Source: JACVRX01 sp035697245
GTDB lineage: Bacteria; Actinomycetota; Actinomycetes; Jiangellales; Jiangellaceae
Reading direction: 5' to 3'
NCBI GenBank assembly: GCA_035697245.1
Contig: DASSDH010000162.1
Location: 1 to 32,011, forward strand
DNA length: 32,011 nucleotides
The position numbers and the translations under genes were made by a program. Shown here one piece after another: positions 1 to 7,770 of this stretch. The notes below the pieces were generated by a model. It did not search any database, was not told where the DNA came from, and saw only the letters and a list, made by a program, of their open reading frames with translations. The stretch's first letter is position 1. Every line of letters starts with the position of its first letter.

Positions 1-156
1 GACGCTCTCCGCGCCGCAGACCCGCTCTCGGCAACGGATCATCCGGTCGCGACGTATCGCAGCCACTCGATCCGCTGGACCGCGGCGGGCCGTGCGGAGA
101 TCGACGGAACCCTGGAACGCCGTCGCACTTGCGTGGTGACCACGCACCGGCTCGGT
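1..156. other. Left-edge segment, no gene assigned
   Basis: Lies downstream of the aspS stop. Plus-strand frame 1 is open from the window edge to base 429 but overlaps aspS antisense by more than 270 bases, so it is probably chance openness in high-GC DNA. The first part could be the 3' end of a convergent gene, but I recognise no family. No clear terminator hairpin with a T-run is visible. Confidence 0.3.
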
Positions 157-1932
157 TCACACCGACGGATCCTGTGTCGCCTCCGGTACAGGCACCGCGT
201 CGACGCCGGCTTCCTTTCGCTGCTCGGCGCTGATCGGTGCCGGCGCACCCGTGAGAGGGTCATGCCCCCCACCGGACTTGGGGAAAGCGATGACGTCGCG
301 GATCGAGTCGCTGCCGGCCAGCAGGGCCACGATCCGATCCCAACCGAAGGCGATCCCCCCGTGTGGCGGCGCGCCGTAGGCGAAGGCGCCGAGCAGGAAT
401 CCGAACCTCTCCTTGGCATCGGCCGCTGACAGACCCATGACGTCGAAGACGCGCTGTTGCACGTCGGCGCGGTGGATACGGATAGACCCGCCGCCGATCT
501 CGTTGCCGTTGCACACCAGGTCGTACGCCAGCGACAGGGCGTGCTCAGGGTCCTGATCGAAGCGATCCAACCACTCCGCCTGCGGCGCAGTGAACGCGTG
601 GTGCACTGCGGTCCACCTCCCCCCGCCCACCGCGACGTCGGTCGTGGCCTCGACTGGTTCGAAGAGCGGATAGTCGACAATCCAGACGAACTCCCACGCG
701 AGCTGGTCGATCAGACCGGCCCGCCGGCCGATCTCCAGCCGGGCGGCGCCCAGCAGCGTCTGCGAAGCGATGCGTTCGCCCGCGGCAAAGAACACGGCGT
801 CCCCTGGCTCGGCCCCGACCAGATCGGCCAGCCCCGAGGCCTCGGCCCTCGACAGGTTCTTCGCTACGGGACCGGACAGCTCGCCGTCGGCACCAACCAA
901 CACGTAGGCGAGGCCCTTGGCGCCTCGCGACCGGGCCCAGTCCTGCCAGCCGTCGAGTTCCCGCCGCGACGTCGCCGCGCCCCCCGATTGAACGACCGCC
1001 CCGACATAGGGCGCTTGAAATACCCGAAAGGACGTCCCCGCGAAGTGCCCGGTAAGTTCAGTGAGCTCCGAGCGCAACCGCAGATCCGGCTTGTCCGAAC
1101 CGTAGCGGTCCATCGCCTCCCGGTACGTCATTCGCGGGATGGGTGCGGAAACGTCGTGCCCAACCAGCTTCCACACGGCTGCCATGACCCGTTCGGACAA
1201 TGCCATCACGTCGTCCTGCCGGACGAAACTCATCTCGATGTCCAGCTGGGTGAACTCAGGCTGCCGGTCCGCCCGGAAATCCTCGTCCCGGTAGCAGCGG
1301 GCGATCTGAAAGTAGCGCTCGAACCCCGCCACCATGAGCAGCTGTTTGAAAAGTTGTGGGGATTGGGGCAGGGCATACCACGAGCCCGGACGGAGCCGCG
1401 CCGGCACCAGGAAGTCACGGGCGCCCTCAGGCGTCGAGCGGGTCAGCGTCGGTGTCTCGATCTCGACGAATCCCTCCGCCAGCAGGACGTCCCTCGCTGC
1501 CTGGTTGACCTTGGATCGCAGCCGCAGCGCCGCCGCCGGACCGGGTCGTCGTAAGTCCAGGTAGCGGTACCGCAAGCGGACGTCCTCGCTGACCGAAACT
1601 GCCTCGTCGACCTGAAAAGGCAGCGGCGCCGCCTCTCCCAACACCTCGAGGGTTGCCGCTACGACTTCAACCTCGCCGGTCGGTAGGTTCGGGTTCTGGT
1701 TTCCGGGCGGACGTCGCTCGACACTCCCCTCGACCCGGATGCAGAACTCGCTGCGCAGCCCAGCCGCCACGGTCTCGTCGCGCACAACCACCTGGACGAT
1801 TCCGGACCCGTCGCGAAGATCCACGAACGCCACCCCACCATGATCGCGCCGCCTGTCGACCCAGCCGGCCAGGGTCACGGTCTGGCCGGCGTGCTCGGCG
1901 CGCAGGTCGCCAGCGGGGTGGGTTCTCAGCAC
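157..1932 (-). CDS. aspS: Aspartyl-tRNA synthetase
   Basis: Class II synthetase that charges tRNA-Asp (possibly also tRNA-Asn in actinobacteria that use GatCAB) in the cytoplasm. The 591-residue product has the usual bacterial AspRS length. It starts with the OB-fold anticodon domain (about 1-105), then the catalytic core with motif 2 (about 208-236, RCYRDEDFRADRQPEF), the bacterial GAD insert (about 290-410) and motif 3 (525-540, GGIAFGWDRIVALLAG). The start is GTG at 1932, with a GAAGGA ribosome site about 10 bases upstream. It lies 79 bases downstream of the intein-bearing radical SAM gene on the same strand and may share its transcript or have its own promoter in that gap. The identification is firm. 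Whether it discriminates Asp from Asn tRNA cannot be decided by eye. Confidence 0.97.
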   Translation of the reverse strand: MLRTHPAGDLRAEHAGQTVTLAGWVDRRRDHGGVAFVDLRDGSGIVQVVVRDETVAAGLRSEFCIRVEGSVERRPPGNQNPNLPTGEVEVVAATLEVLGEAAPLPFQVDEAVSVSEDVRLRYRYLDLRRPGPAAALRLRSKVNQAARDVLLAEGFVEIETPTLTRSTPEGARDFLVPARLRPGSWYALPQSPQLFKQLLMVAGFERYFQIARCYRDEDFRADRQPEFTQLDIEMSFVRQDDVMALSERVMAAVWKLVGHDVSAPIPRMTYREAMDRYGSDKPDLRLRSELTELTGHFAGTSFRVFQAPYVGAVVQSGGAATSRRELDGWQDWARSRGAKGLAYVLVGADGELSGPVAKNLSRAEASGLADLVGAEPGDAVFFAAGERIASQTLLGAARLEIGRRAGLIDQLAWEFVWIVDYPLFEPVEATTDVAVGGGRWTAVHHAFTAPQAEWLDRFDQDPEHALSLAYDLVCNGNEIGGGSIRIHRADVQQRVFDVMGLSAADAKERFGFLLGAFAYGAPPHGGIAFGWDRIVALLAGSDSIRDVIAFPKSGGGHDPLTGAPAPISAEQRKEAGVDAVPVPEATQDPSV

Positions 1933-2011
1933 GAGGGGTGTTCCTTCGTCCGGGCGATTCTCGCGGGGCGGTCCGATCCTACGGAACGCGGCAATCGTCG
2001 CTCGAACGTGT

Positions 2012-3511
2012 TTAGAGCAGCGTCAGCTGCACGGGCTCCTCAGCCCCACCGGCTTGAACCGGCCCATGCTTGTCGCGCGGCCCGGGTGTCTGATCGAGTC
2101 CATGCCGCGCCAGCAGTGGACGCACGCGGTCGGCGAGCCAGTCCCGATACGCGGGCGGCAGGTAAGCGCCGCGCGCATAGAGGTGGTCGTAGGCGGGGAC
2201 GAGATCGGGCCGGTCGCTGCGGAGCCACGCCATGAACCACTCCCGTGCACCTGGGCGAAGATGAAGAGGCAGCACGGTCAGATGGGTCGCCCCGGCGGCC
2301 GCGATGCTCGCGATTGCGGCGTCGAGTTGCTCCGCGCTGTCCGTGAGCAGAGGTAAAACAGGGGCGAGCATCACTCCGCAGTCGAATCCGGCTTGCCGAA
2401 TCGCTTGCACCAGACCCAATCGGGCTCTGGGTGCAGCGGTGCCCGGCTCCAGCAGCCGGTGCAGAGGTTCGTCGACGATCGCGATCGACACACCGAGCCG
2501 CACCGGGACCGCGGCGGCGGCCTTCGCCAGAAGGGAAAGGTCCCGCCGCAGCAGAGTTCCTTTGGTGAGCACGGAGAACGGCGTTCTCGAGGACGCCAAC
2601 GCCTCAATGATCCCCGGCATCAGCCGATAGCGCCCCTCGGCGCGCTGGTAGGGATCGGTATTCGTCCCGAGCGCGACGTGTTCGCGGCTCCAGCTCCGGC
2701 GGGCAAGCTCGCGAGCCAGCACCTCGGCAGCGTTGACCTTCACGACGATCTCGGAGTCGAAGCCGTGTCCGGTGTCGAGCTCGAGCCACGAATGACTCCC
2801 CCGGGCGAAGCAGTTGTGACTGACGAGACCGTTGGCGATGAAGTCTCCCGAACCGGTTGTGACGTCGTACATCGTTATGTCGACACCCAGCGGCTGGACT
2901 GACACGACCCGAACGCGGGCATCGTCGGGCATCGCGGTGCCTGCCAGCGCTGCGGCGCGGCCGAGCCCGCGCCCTGGTCCGATCACCCAGTCGTCCGCCT
3001 CCAGCCGCGGCCACGGCTCGCCATCCGGACTCTTGCCGGACGCGCACCGCCAGCCAGATGCGGTCAGGATGCGGTGATCGCCGCTCGCCACCAGCTTTGT
3101 GCCGTCCTCGAGGTCGATGCGGAACCCTGGCTGGACCGTCTGCCAATGCGCCGTGACCTCGGTGCGCACGAAGTGGCGAATTCCGTCACGCAGTTCGGTT
3201 CCGTAGACCAAGTCGCCCACCCGCACCGCTGCTAACCGCTTGACCCGCCCGTATCCCATCAGGACCTGGGTGTCCCCGCTCATGCAATAGCGGCAGGCGT
3301 GTGTGCACCCACGAAACGGATTGACAGTCCACCGGAACGGCACCACCGATGACGCCGGCACCTCGTTGAGGACGCTCCGCGCGTTCACCTCATGGAAGGT
3401 CACTCCAGCGAAACCCGGCGGTGTCACGCTGCGAATCAGACCCGGCAGCCGGGTGAGTCCTGGAAGTGCTTGTGTATCCTCGGCGTCCAGCTGTTGCTTG
3501 TACCAACGCAC
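2012..3511 (-). CDS. Rv2578c-family radical SAM protein with mini-intein
   Basis: The 499-residue precursor is a radical SAM protein of the Rv2578c / SplB-like type (4Fe-4S, S-adenosylmethionine). Its substrate is unknown, but SOS control and its similarity to photoproduct-lyase-like proteins suggest a DNA-damage role. The start is GTG at 3511, giving MRW as in mycobacterial homologues. The cluster motif CX3CX2C begins with C69 and C73. The third position is interrupted by a 158-residue intein (residues 76-233), after which the host protein resumes at C234 with CFARGSHSWLELD. Removing it gives 341 residues, close to the length I recall for Rv2578c. NTDPYQRAEG and VLTKGTLLRRDL are typical of the family. 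A LexA box ends 8 bases upstream of the start codon. The unspliced protein cannot form a normal FeS cluster site, so activity should depend on splicing. Confidence 0.92.
   Translation of the reverse strand: MRWYKQQLDAEDTQALPGLTRLPGLIRSVTPPGFAGVTFHEVNARSVLNEVPASSVVPFRWTVNPFRGCTHACRYCMSGDTQVLMGYGRVKRLAAVRVGDLVYGTELRDGIRHFVRTEVTAHWQTVQPGFRIDLEDGTKLVASGDHRILTASGWRCASGKSPDGEPWPRLEADDWVIGPGRGLGRAAALAGTAMPDDARVRVVSVQPLGVDITMYDVTTGSGDFIANGLVSHNCFARGSHSWLELDTGHGFDSEIVVKVNAAEVLARELARRSWSREHVALGTNTDPYQRAEGRYRLMPGIIEALASSRTPFSVLTKGTLLRRDLSLLAKAAAAVPVRLGVSIAIVDEPLHRLLEPGTAAPRARLGLVQAIRQAGFDCGVMLAPVLPLLTDSAEQLDAAIASIAAAGATHLTVLPLHLRPGAREWFMAWLRSDRPDLVPAYDHLYARGAYLPPAYRDWLADRVRPLLARHGLDQTPGPRDKHGPVQAGGAEEPVQLTLL
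2813..3286 (-). other. Mini-intein (no homing endonuclease)
   Basis: This is an in-frame protein-splicing element of 158 residues inside the radical SAM gene. The N-terminal block starts with Cys1 (CMSGDTQVL). Block B is ASGDHRILT, with the conserved His. The C-terminal blocks are YDVTTGSGDFIANGLVSHN, ending in His-Asn, and the next host residue is Cys. All residues expected for splicing are present, so I expect it to be active. The stretch between blocks B and F is only about 60 residues and shows no LAGLIDADG-type endonuclease, so it should not home on its own. It sits immediately before the third cysteine of the CX3CX2C motif, which both the intein's Cys1 and the +1 extein Cys mimic. Confidence 0.92.
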
Positions 3512-3518
3512 AACTTAT

Positions 3519-3534
3519 TCGAACACATGTTCGA
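3519..3534. promoter_or_regulatory. LexA (SOS) box upstream of the radical SAM gene
   Basis: TCGAACACATGTTCGA is a perfect 16-base palindrome in its arms (TCGAAC-N4-GTTCGA). It matches the actinobacterial/mycobacterial SOS box. It lies between the hisS stop (3559) and the GTG start of the radical SAM gene (3511), so the bound repressor would cover the start region. Rv2578c is a LexA target in M. tuberculosis, as I recall, which agrees. Confidence 0.9.
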
Positions 3535-3558
3535 CACGTGCGCAAGCCCCGTGCGTAC

Positions 3559-4830
3559 TCAGCCTATGTCTATCAAGCGTTGGCTCAGCTCGTCGACGAC
3601 GCCACCGAGCGGTAGTGCGGCCTGGTCCCCTGTCCGGAGGTTCTTGACCTGGGCCACACCCTCGGCGAGGTCGCGGTCGCCGAGGAGCACGGCGTACGTC
3701 GCGCCACTGCGGTCGGCCGCCTTCATCGCCCCCTTGAGCCCACGGCCGCCCATGGCCAGGTCGGCCGCGACCCCGGCCCGCCGCAATTCGGAGATCACGG
3801 TGAACAATCGACGTGCAGCGACCGGCCCCAATGGAACCGCGAACACCTGCACCGTCGGGAGCGACGGCACCGGCAGACTTTCGGCCTCCATGGCGAGCAG
3901 CGTCCGCTCGACCCCGAGCGCCCACCCCACACCGGGCAGCCGGGGTGCGCCGATGAGTTCGGCCAGACCGTCGTATCGGCCACCGCCACCGACGGCCGAC
4001 TGCGCGCCGAGCTTGTCGTGCACGAACTCGTACAGGGTGCGGGTGTAATAGTCGAGGCCGCGCACGAGCCGGGGCTCGTCGGAGAATGCGACCCCGGTGT
4101 CCGCCAGCATCGCCCGAACGGCGTCATGGTGGGCTCGGTCAGCGGCGGACAAGAAATCGGCGATGACCGGCGCCTCCTGCAGCGCCGCCTGGATCTCGGG
4201 CCGCTTGTCGTCCAGAACCCGCAGCGGGTTGAGCTCGACTCGCCGACGGGTCTCTTCGTCGAGGTCGAGCCGGCGAAGGTAGGCCTGCAGGGCAGTCCGG
4301 AACGCCGGACGGGACTCGTCCGAGCCAAGCGAATTGATCAGCAGGCGCACGCCGGACAGGCCAAGCTTCCGGTAGGCGTCCATCGCCAGCACGATGGTCT
4401 CGGCGTCGGCGGCAGGGTCGTCCGTTCCGATGACTTCGGCGCCGACCTGCGAGAAATGGCGAAAGCGGCCCTTCTGCGGCCGTTCGTACCGGAAGTACGA
4501 GCCGGCGTACCACACCTTGACCGGCAGGCCCCGCCGGTGCAGCCCGTTCTCGACCACGGCCCGCAGCACGGGAGCGGTTCCCTCCGGGCGAAGAGTTAAC
4601 TCGTCGCCACCTCGGGTGGTGAAGGAGTACATCTCTTTGGTGACCACGTCGGTTGACTCCCCGACGCCGCGAACGAACAGTGCCGTCTCCTCGAAGATCG
4701 GCGTCTCGAGGTACCCGTACCCCGCTCCGCGGACCGGTGCCGACATCGCCTCCCGGACGGCAAGAACTGCCTCGCTTCGCGGCGACACAAGGTCGAACGC
4801 ACCCCTCGGAACGCGAAAATCCTGGCTCAT
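3559..4830 (-). CDS. hisS: Histidyl-tRNA synthetase
   Basis: Class II synthetase that charges tRNA-His. The 423 residues are normal for the bacterial enzyme. Motif 2 spans about 81-135 (RPEGTAPVLRAVVENGLH, then YFRYERPQKGRFRHF). The histidine-specific motif RGLDYYTRT starts at R257. Motif 3 is GVGWALGVERTLL (300-312), and the anticodon domain runs from about 325 to 415. The ATG start at 4830 has a purine-rich GAGAAGGGGA ribosome site. It begins 20 bases after the stop of the metallo-hydrolase gene, so the two are likely co-transcribed; the pairing is the same as Rv2581c-Rv2580c. Confidence 0.97.
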   Translation of the reverse strand: MSQDFRVPRGAFDLVSPRSEAVLAVREAMSAPVRGAGYGYLETPIFEETALFVRGVGESTDVVTKEMYSFTTRGGDELTLRPEGTAPVLRAVVENGLHRRGLPVKVWYAGSYFRYERPQKGRFRHFSQVGAEVIGTDDPAADAETIVLAMDAYRKLGLSGVRLLINSLGSDESRPAFRTALQAYLRRLDLDEETRRRVELNPLRVLDDKRPEIQAALQEAPVIADFLSAADRAHHDAVRAMLADTGVAFSDEPRLVRGLDYYTRTLYEFVHDKLGAQSAVGGGGRYDGLAELIGAPRLPGVGWALGVERTLLAMEAESLPVPSLPTVQVFAVPLGPVAARRLFTVISELRRAGVAADLAMGGRGLKGAMKAADRSGATYAVLLGDRDLAEGVAQVKNLRTGDQAALPLGGVVDELSQRLIDIG

Positions 4831-4850
4831 TCCCCTTCTCCCATTAACAG

Positions 4851-5573
4851 TCAGTTGCCGTGTCCGCGGGCAAACTGTTCATGATCACTGGTCGGGAGGC
4901 CGCGCAGGAAGGGATTGGTCGACCGCTCCGCGCCGATCGTCGTGGCCGGGCCGTGGCCTGGCAGCACGACCGTGTCATCCGGCAACGGCAGGATCTTCGT
5001 CGCCAGACTTCTCAGCATCGCCCCGTAGTCTCCGCCCGGAAGATCGGTGCGGCCGATGCTCCCCGCGAAAAGCACGTCACCGGACAGGCACGTCTCGGCC
5101 GAACCACTTCTGTCGCCAGGCAGTCTGAACAGCACCGATCCTTCGGTATGGCCGGGCGCGTGGTCGACTCGAACTGTGAGACCCGCGAGCGGGAGCTCGG
5201 ATCCATCGAACAGCGGCTTTATGTCGTCGGGCTCAGTCCAGCTCGCCTTCGTACCAAACTGCTGTTCGAGCATTGCGACCACCATCGGGTCCAGCAGGGA
5301 GAGCGGGTCCGCCAGTCGATAGCGGTCCTCGCCGTGGACGTAGGCCGGAACGCCGCGGGAACCGCAGACCGGTGTCACGGAGTAGACGTGGTCGAGGTGC
5401 CCATGCGTGAGCAACACGGCGGCCGGGCGCACGCGGTGGTCCCGCAGAGCGTTGTCGAGGGAGTCGACGACGCCGACGCCTGGGTCGACGACCAGGCATT
5501 CCTCCCCGGCGGCCGGCGCGAGCACATAGCAGTTGGTGCCGAAAGCGGCAGCCGGAACGGTGAGGACGAGCAC
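4851..5573 (-). CDS. Metallo-beta-lactamase-fold hydrolase (glyoxalase II-like, Rv2581c type)
   Basis: A cytoplasmic dinuclear metal hydrolase of 240 residues. The metal ligands are visible: THGHLDH at 56-62, H142 in APGHTEGS, D166 in LSGDVLF and H207 in LPGHGPAT. This set matches the glyoxalase II / YcbL group rather than antibiotic beta-lactamases. The true substrate is unknown. The start is GTG at 5573 with only a weak ribosome site (GCCGGA directly upstream). It is the first gene of the hisS transcript and is divergent from the cyclophilin gene across a 150-base gap. Confidence 0.88.
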   Translation of the reverse strand: MLVLTVPAAAFGTNCYVLAPAAGEECLVVDPGVGVVDSLDNALRDHRVRPAAVLLTHGHLDHVYSVTPVCGSRGVPAYVHGEDRYRLADPLSLLDPMVVAMLEQQFGTKASWTEPDDIKPLFDGSELPLAGLTVRVDHAPGHTEGSVLFRLPGDRSGSAETCLSGDVLFAGSIGRTDLPGGDYGAMLRSLATKILPLPDDTVVLPGHGPATTIGAERSTNPFLRGLPTSDHEQFARGHGN

Positions 5574-5723
5574 TCCGGCAGGCTACTCGCCGGTCCGACC
5601 CGACTCCGATTCGACGCGAACTCGTGACGATCACGACAGGGCCGCTGCCTAGACTGTGCCAACCCCGGCACACCTCGAGTGGTTGGTGCCTGGGCACAGC
5701 GACGAGACCGGCGAGGAGATCAG
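5574..5723. promoter_or_regulatory. Divergent intergenic region (hydrolase / cyclophilin)
   Basis: This 150-base gap must hold promoters for both directions. A TAGACT hexamer at 5650-5655 could serve as a plus-strand -10 element, but no convincing -35 sits at the right distance. The call rests on position rather than on a clear motif. Confidence 0.35.
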
Positions 5724-6503
5724 GTGGCGAGCACGAGCCAGCGACGGCGCCAGCTCGCTCGACAGCGCTGGGAAAAGCAGCAGGCCCGGCGTTCGGCAGC
5801 CGCCGAACGCCGCAGCCGACGTCGGAAGGTAATTGCCGTCCTTCTGATCGTCGCACTGGTGGTCGCAAGCGTCGCGGCCGCGGTCGTGTGGTGGCCGTGG
5901 GGTGGCGACGACGCGACAACGGCCCAGGAGACACCTGCACCGACGCCGGGTGCCTGCGCTTACACACCGACGGGAACTGGCGAGCCCGCGGTAGGGCTGC
6001 CGCCAGCCGAGCCGACCCCAGCTTCCACTGCCAGCCTGGTGTTCGCCGGCAAGCCTGTGACCGTTGAACTCCTGCCCGACGCCGCGCCGTGCACGGTGAG
6101 CTCCTTTGCCCACCTCGGGGCCAATGGATACTTCGACGCCACCACCTGTCACCGGCTGACCACTTCGGACACCTTGAAGGTGCTGCAATGTGGCGACCCG
6201 ACCGGCGCAGGCAGCGGCGGGCCCGGGTACCAGTTCGGGGTCGAGAACACCGAGGGCGCAACCTATTCGGCCGGGACGGTCGCCATGGCCCGCGGGGACG
6301 ATCCGGGCTCGAACGGCAGCCAGTTCTTCATCGTCTACGGCGACTCGCAGCTGCCCTCGGACCCTGGCTACACGGTGTTCGGACGGGTCACGGACGGCCT
6401 CGACGTCATCACCGACATCGCGGCCGCCGGCACAGCCGACGGCTCGCCCGACGGCGCCCCCAAGACACCGGTGACACTCGACGAAGTCGTGACCGTTCCG
6501 TGA
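5724..6503 (+). CDS. ppiB: Membrane-anchored cyclophilin-type peptidyl-prolyl isomerase
   Basis: The 259-residue product has a very basic N-terminus (residues 5-35, many Arg/Lys), one transmembrane segment (about 36-57), a Pro/Thr-rich linker and a cyclophilin domain (about 105-255), which should face the outside. Cyclophilin landmarks are CHRL (in place of FHRV), QCGDPTGAGSGGPGYQF, and GSQFFIVYGDSQL. Some active-site positions differ from the canonical enzyme, as in the Rv2582 type, so it may act more as a folding helper than a fast isomerase. GTG at 5724 is chosen because GAGGAG lies 5 bases upstream and the reading begins just before the basic segment; the longer frame from 5679 lacks this. 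It is coupled to the next gene by a GTGA overlap. Confidence 0.88.
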   Translation: MASTSQRRRQLARQRWEKQQARRSAAAERRSRRRKVIAVLLIVALVVASVAAAVVWWPWGGDDATTAQETPAPTPGACAYTPTGTGEPAVGLPPAEPTPASTASLVFAGKPVTVELLPDAAPCTVSSFAHLGANGYFDATTCHRLTTSDTLKVLQCGDPTGAGSGGPGYQFGVENTEGATYSAGTVAMARGDDPGSNGSQFFIVYGDSQLPSDPGYTVFGRVTDGLDVITDIAAAGTADGSPDGAPKTPVTLDEVVTVP

Positions 6504-7759
6504 CGACCGAGCCGGAGTCGCGGCCGACCGTTGCCCAGAACACGTGGGGACGGGTGGACGACCACGGCGACGTGTTCGTGCGGACCGGCGACACCGAGCG
6601 CAAGATCGGTTCCTGGCAGGTCGGCGAGCCCGAGCAGGCGCTCGCGTTCTTCGGCCGCAAGTACGACGACCTCGCGGTGCAGGTGGATCTGTTGGAAAAG
6701 CGCCTGGCTTCCGGCGCCGCCGCCCCGGATGAGACCCAGAGCGGCGTTCGGCGCCTACGTGAAGCGCTGGTCGATGCGCACGCCATCGGTGACCTCGCGG
6801 CGCTGGCGCACCGCCTGGACGCCATCGACGATCAGGTGGCGGCTCGGCGCGCCGCCCGACGCGCCGAACGTGCTCAGGCTCTGGAGGAGGCACGCAACCA
6901 CAAGGAGCAGATCGTCAGCCAGGCCGAAGCCATCGCCGAAAGCGACGACTGGCGTCACGGCGCTGACCGGCTGCGGACGCTGCTCGAGGAGTGGAAAGCC
7001 TTACCGCGGCTCGACCGCGCTGCCGACGACACACTGTGGCGACGATTCTCCAGCGCGCGCACCCAGTACACCCGCCGCCGGAAGACCCACTTCGCCGAGG
7101 TCGCAGAGCGGCGGGGCCAGGCCCTGGCCGCCAAGGAAGAGATCGTCGTCGAGGCCGAGGCCTTGGCCAGCTCGACCGATTGGGGTCCAACAGCGCGCCG
7201 CTACCGCGACCTGATGGCGCGCTGGAAGGCCGCGGGCCCGGCGCCGAAACCCGCCGACGACGCATTGTGGCAACGCTTTCGGGCCGCGCAAGACACGTTC
7301 TTTATGGCTCGGACCGGCGACTTCACCAAGCGTGACACGGAGCAACGCTCGAACCTGGAAGCGAAACAGGCGCTCCTGGCTGAGGCCGAGGCACTGGTCC
7401 CGGTCACGGACTGGAAAGCAGCGCGAGAGACCCTGCGTTCCATCCACGACCGGTGGGAGGCAACCGGTCACGTGCCGCGAGAGACCATGCGGTCGATTGA
7501 AGGGCGGCTGCGCCGGGTCGAGGACGCCGTGCGCGACGCGGAGCAACGGGAGTGGCGGCGCACCAACCCGCAGGCCCGGGCCCGGATCGAGGACACCGTC
7601 GCCCAACTCCGCGCGTCCATCGCAGAACTGGAGAATCAGCTCGCGGCCGCCCACGCCGCGGGAGACGCAGAGAAGGCGAAGACGGCCGAGGACGCCCTGG
7701 CGGCTCGCCGCTCCTGGCTCGAGCAGGCCGACCGCGCCCTCGACGAGCTCGGCGGCTGA
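6500..7759 (+). CDS. DUF349 repeat protein
   Basis: A 419-residue, largely helical, charged cytoplasmic protein. Three tandem DUF349 units are visible at about 130-200, 210-275 and 288-345. Each has the pattern E-A-E-A-(x)-DW-(x)-R-(x)-L-(x)-W-(x)-DD-LW-(x)-F. A short N-terminal domain begins with NTWGRVDDHGDVFVRTGD, and the C-terminus is a predicted coiled coil (about 355-415). The GTG start at 6500 overlaps the cyclophilin stop (GTGA). The longer frame from 6089 is antisense-like readthrough within the cyclophilin gene and is rejected. It converges on rel with only 11 bases between the stops. The molecular role of DUF349 is not established; its position beside rel is conserved in actinobacteria. 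Confidence 0.88.
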   Translation: MTTEPESRPTVAQNTWGRVDDHGDVFVRTGDTERKIGSWQVGEPEQALAFFGRKYDDLAVQVDLLEKRLASGAAAPDETQSGVRRLREALVDAHAIGDLAALAHRLDAIDDQVAARRAARRAERAQALEEARNHKEQIVSQAEAIAESDDWRHGADRLRTLLEEWKALPRLDRAADDTLWRRFSSARTQYTRRRKTHFAEVAERRGQALAAKEEIVVEAEALASSTDWGPTARRYRDLMARWKAAGPAPKPADDALWQRFRAAQDTFFMARTGDFTKRDTEQRSNLEAKQALLAEAEALVPVTDWKAARETLRSIHDRWEATGHVPRETMRSIEGRLRRVEDAVRDAEQREWRRTNPQARARIEDTVAQLRASIAELENQLAAAHAAGDAEKAKTAEDALAARRSWLEQADRALDELGG

Positions 7760-7770
7760 CGCAAGGGCCG

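Noticed and set aside
133..429. Plus-strand open frame at the left edge, open from base 1
   Set aside because: Most of it is antisense to the well-supported aspS 3' end, and the protein is Arg-rich with no family features.
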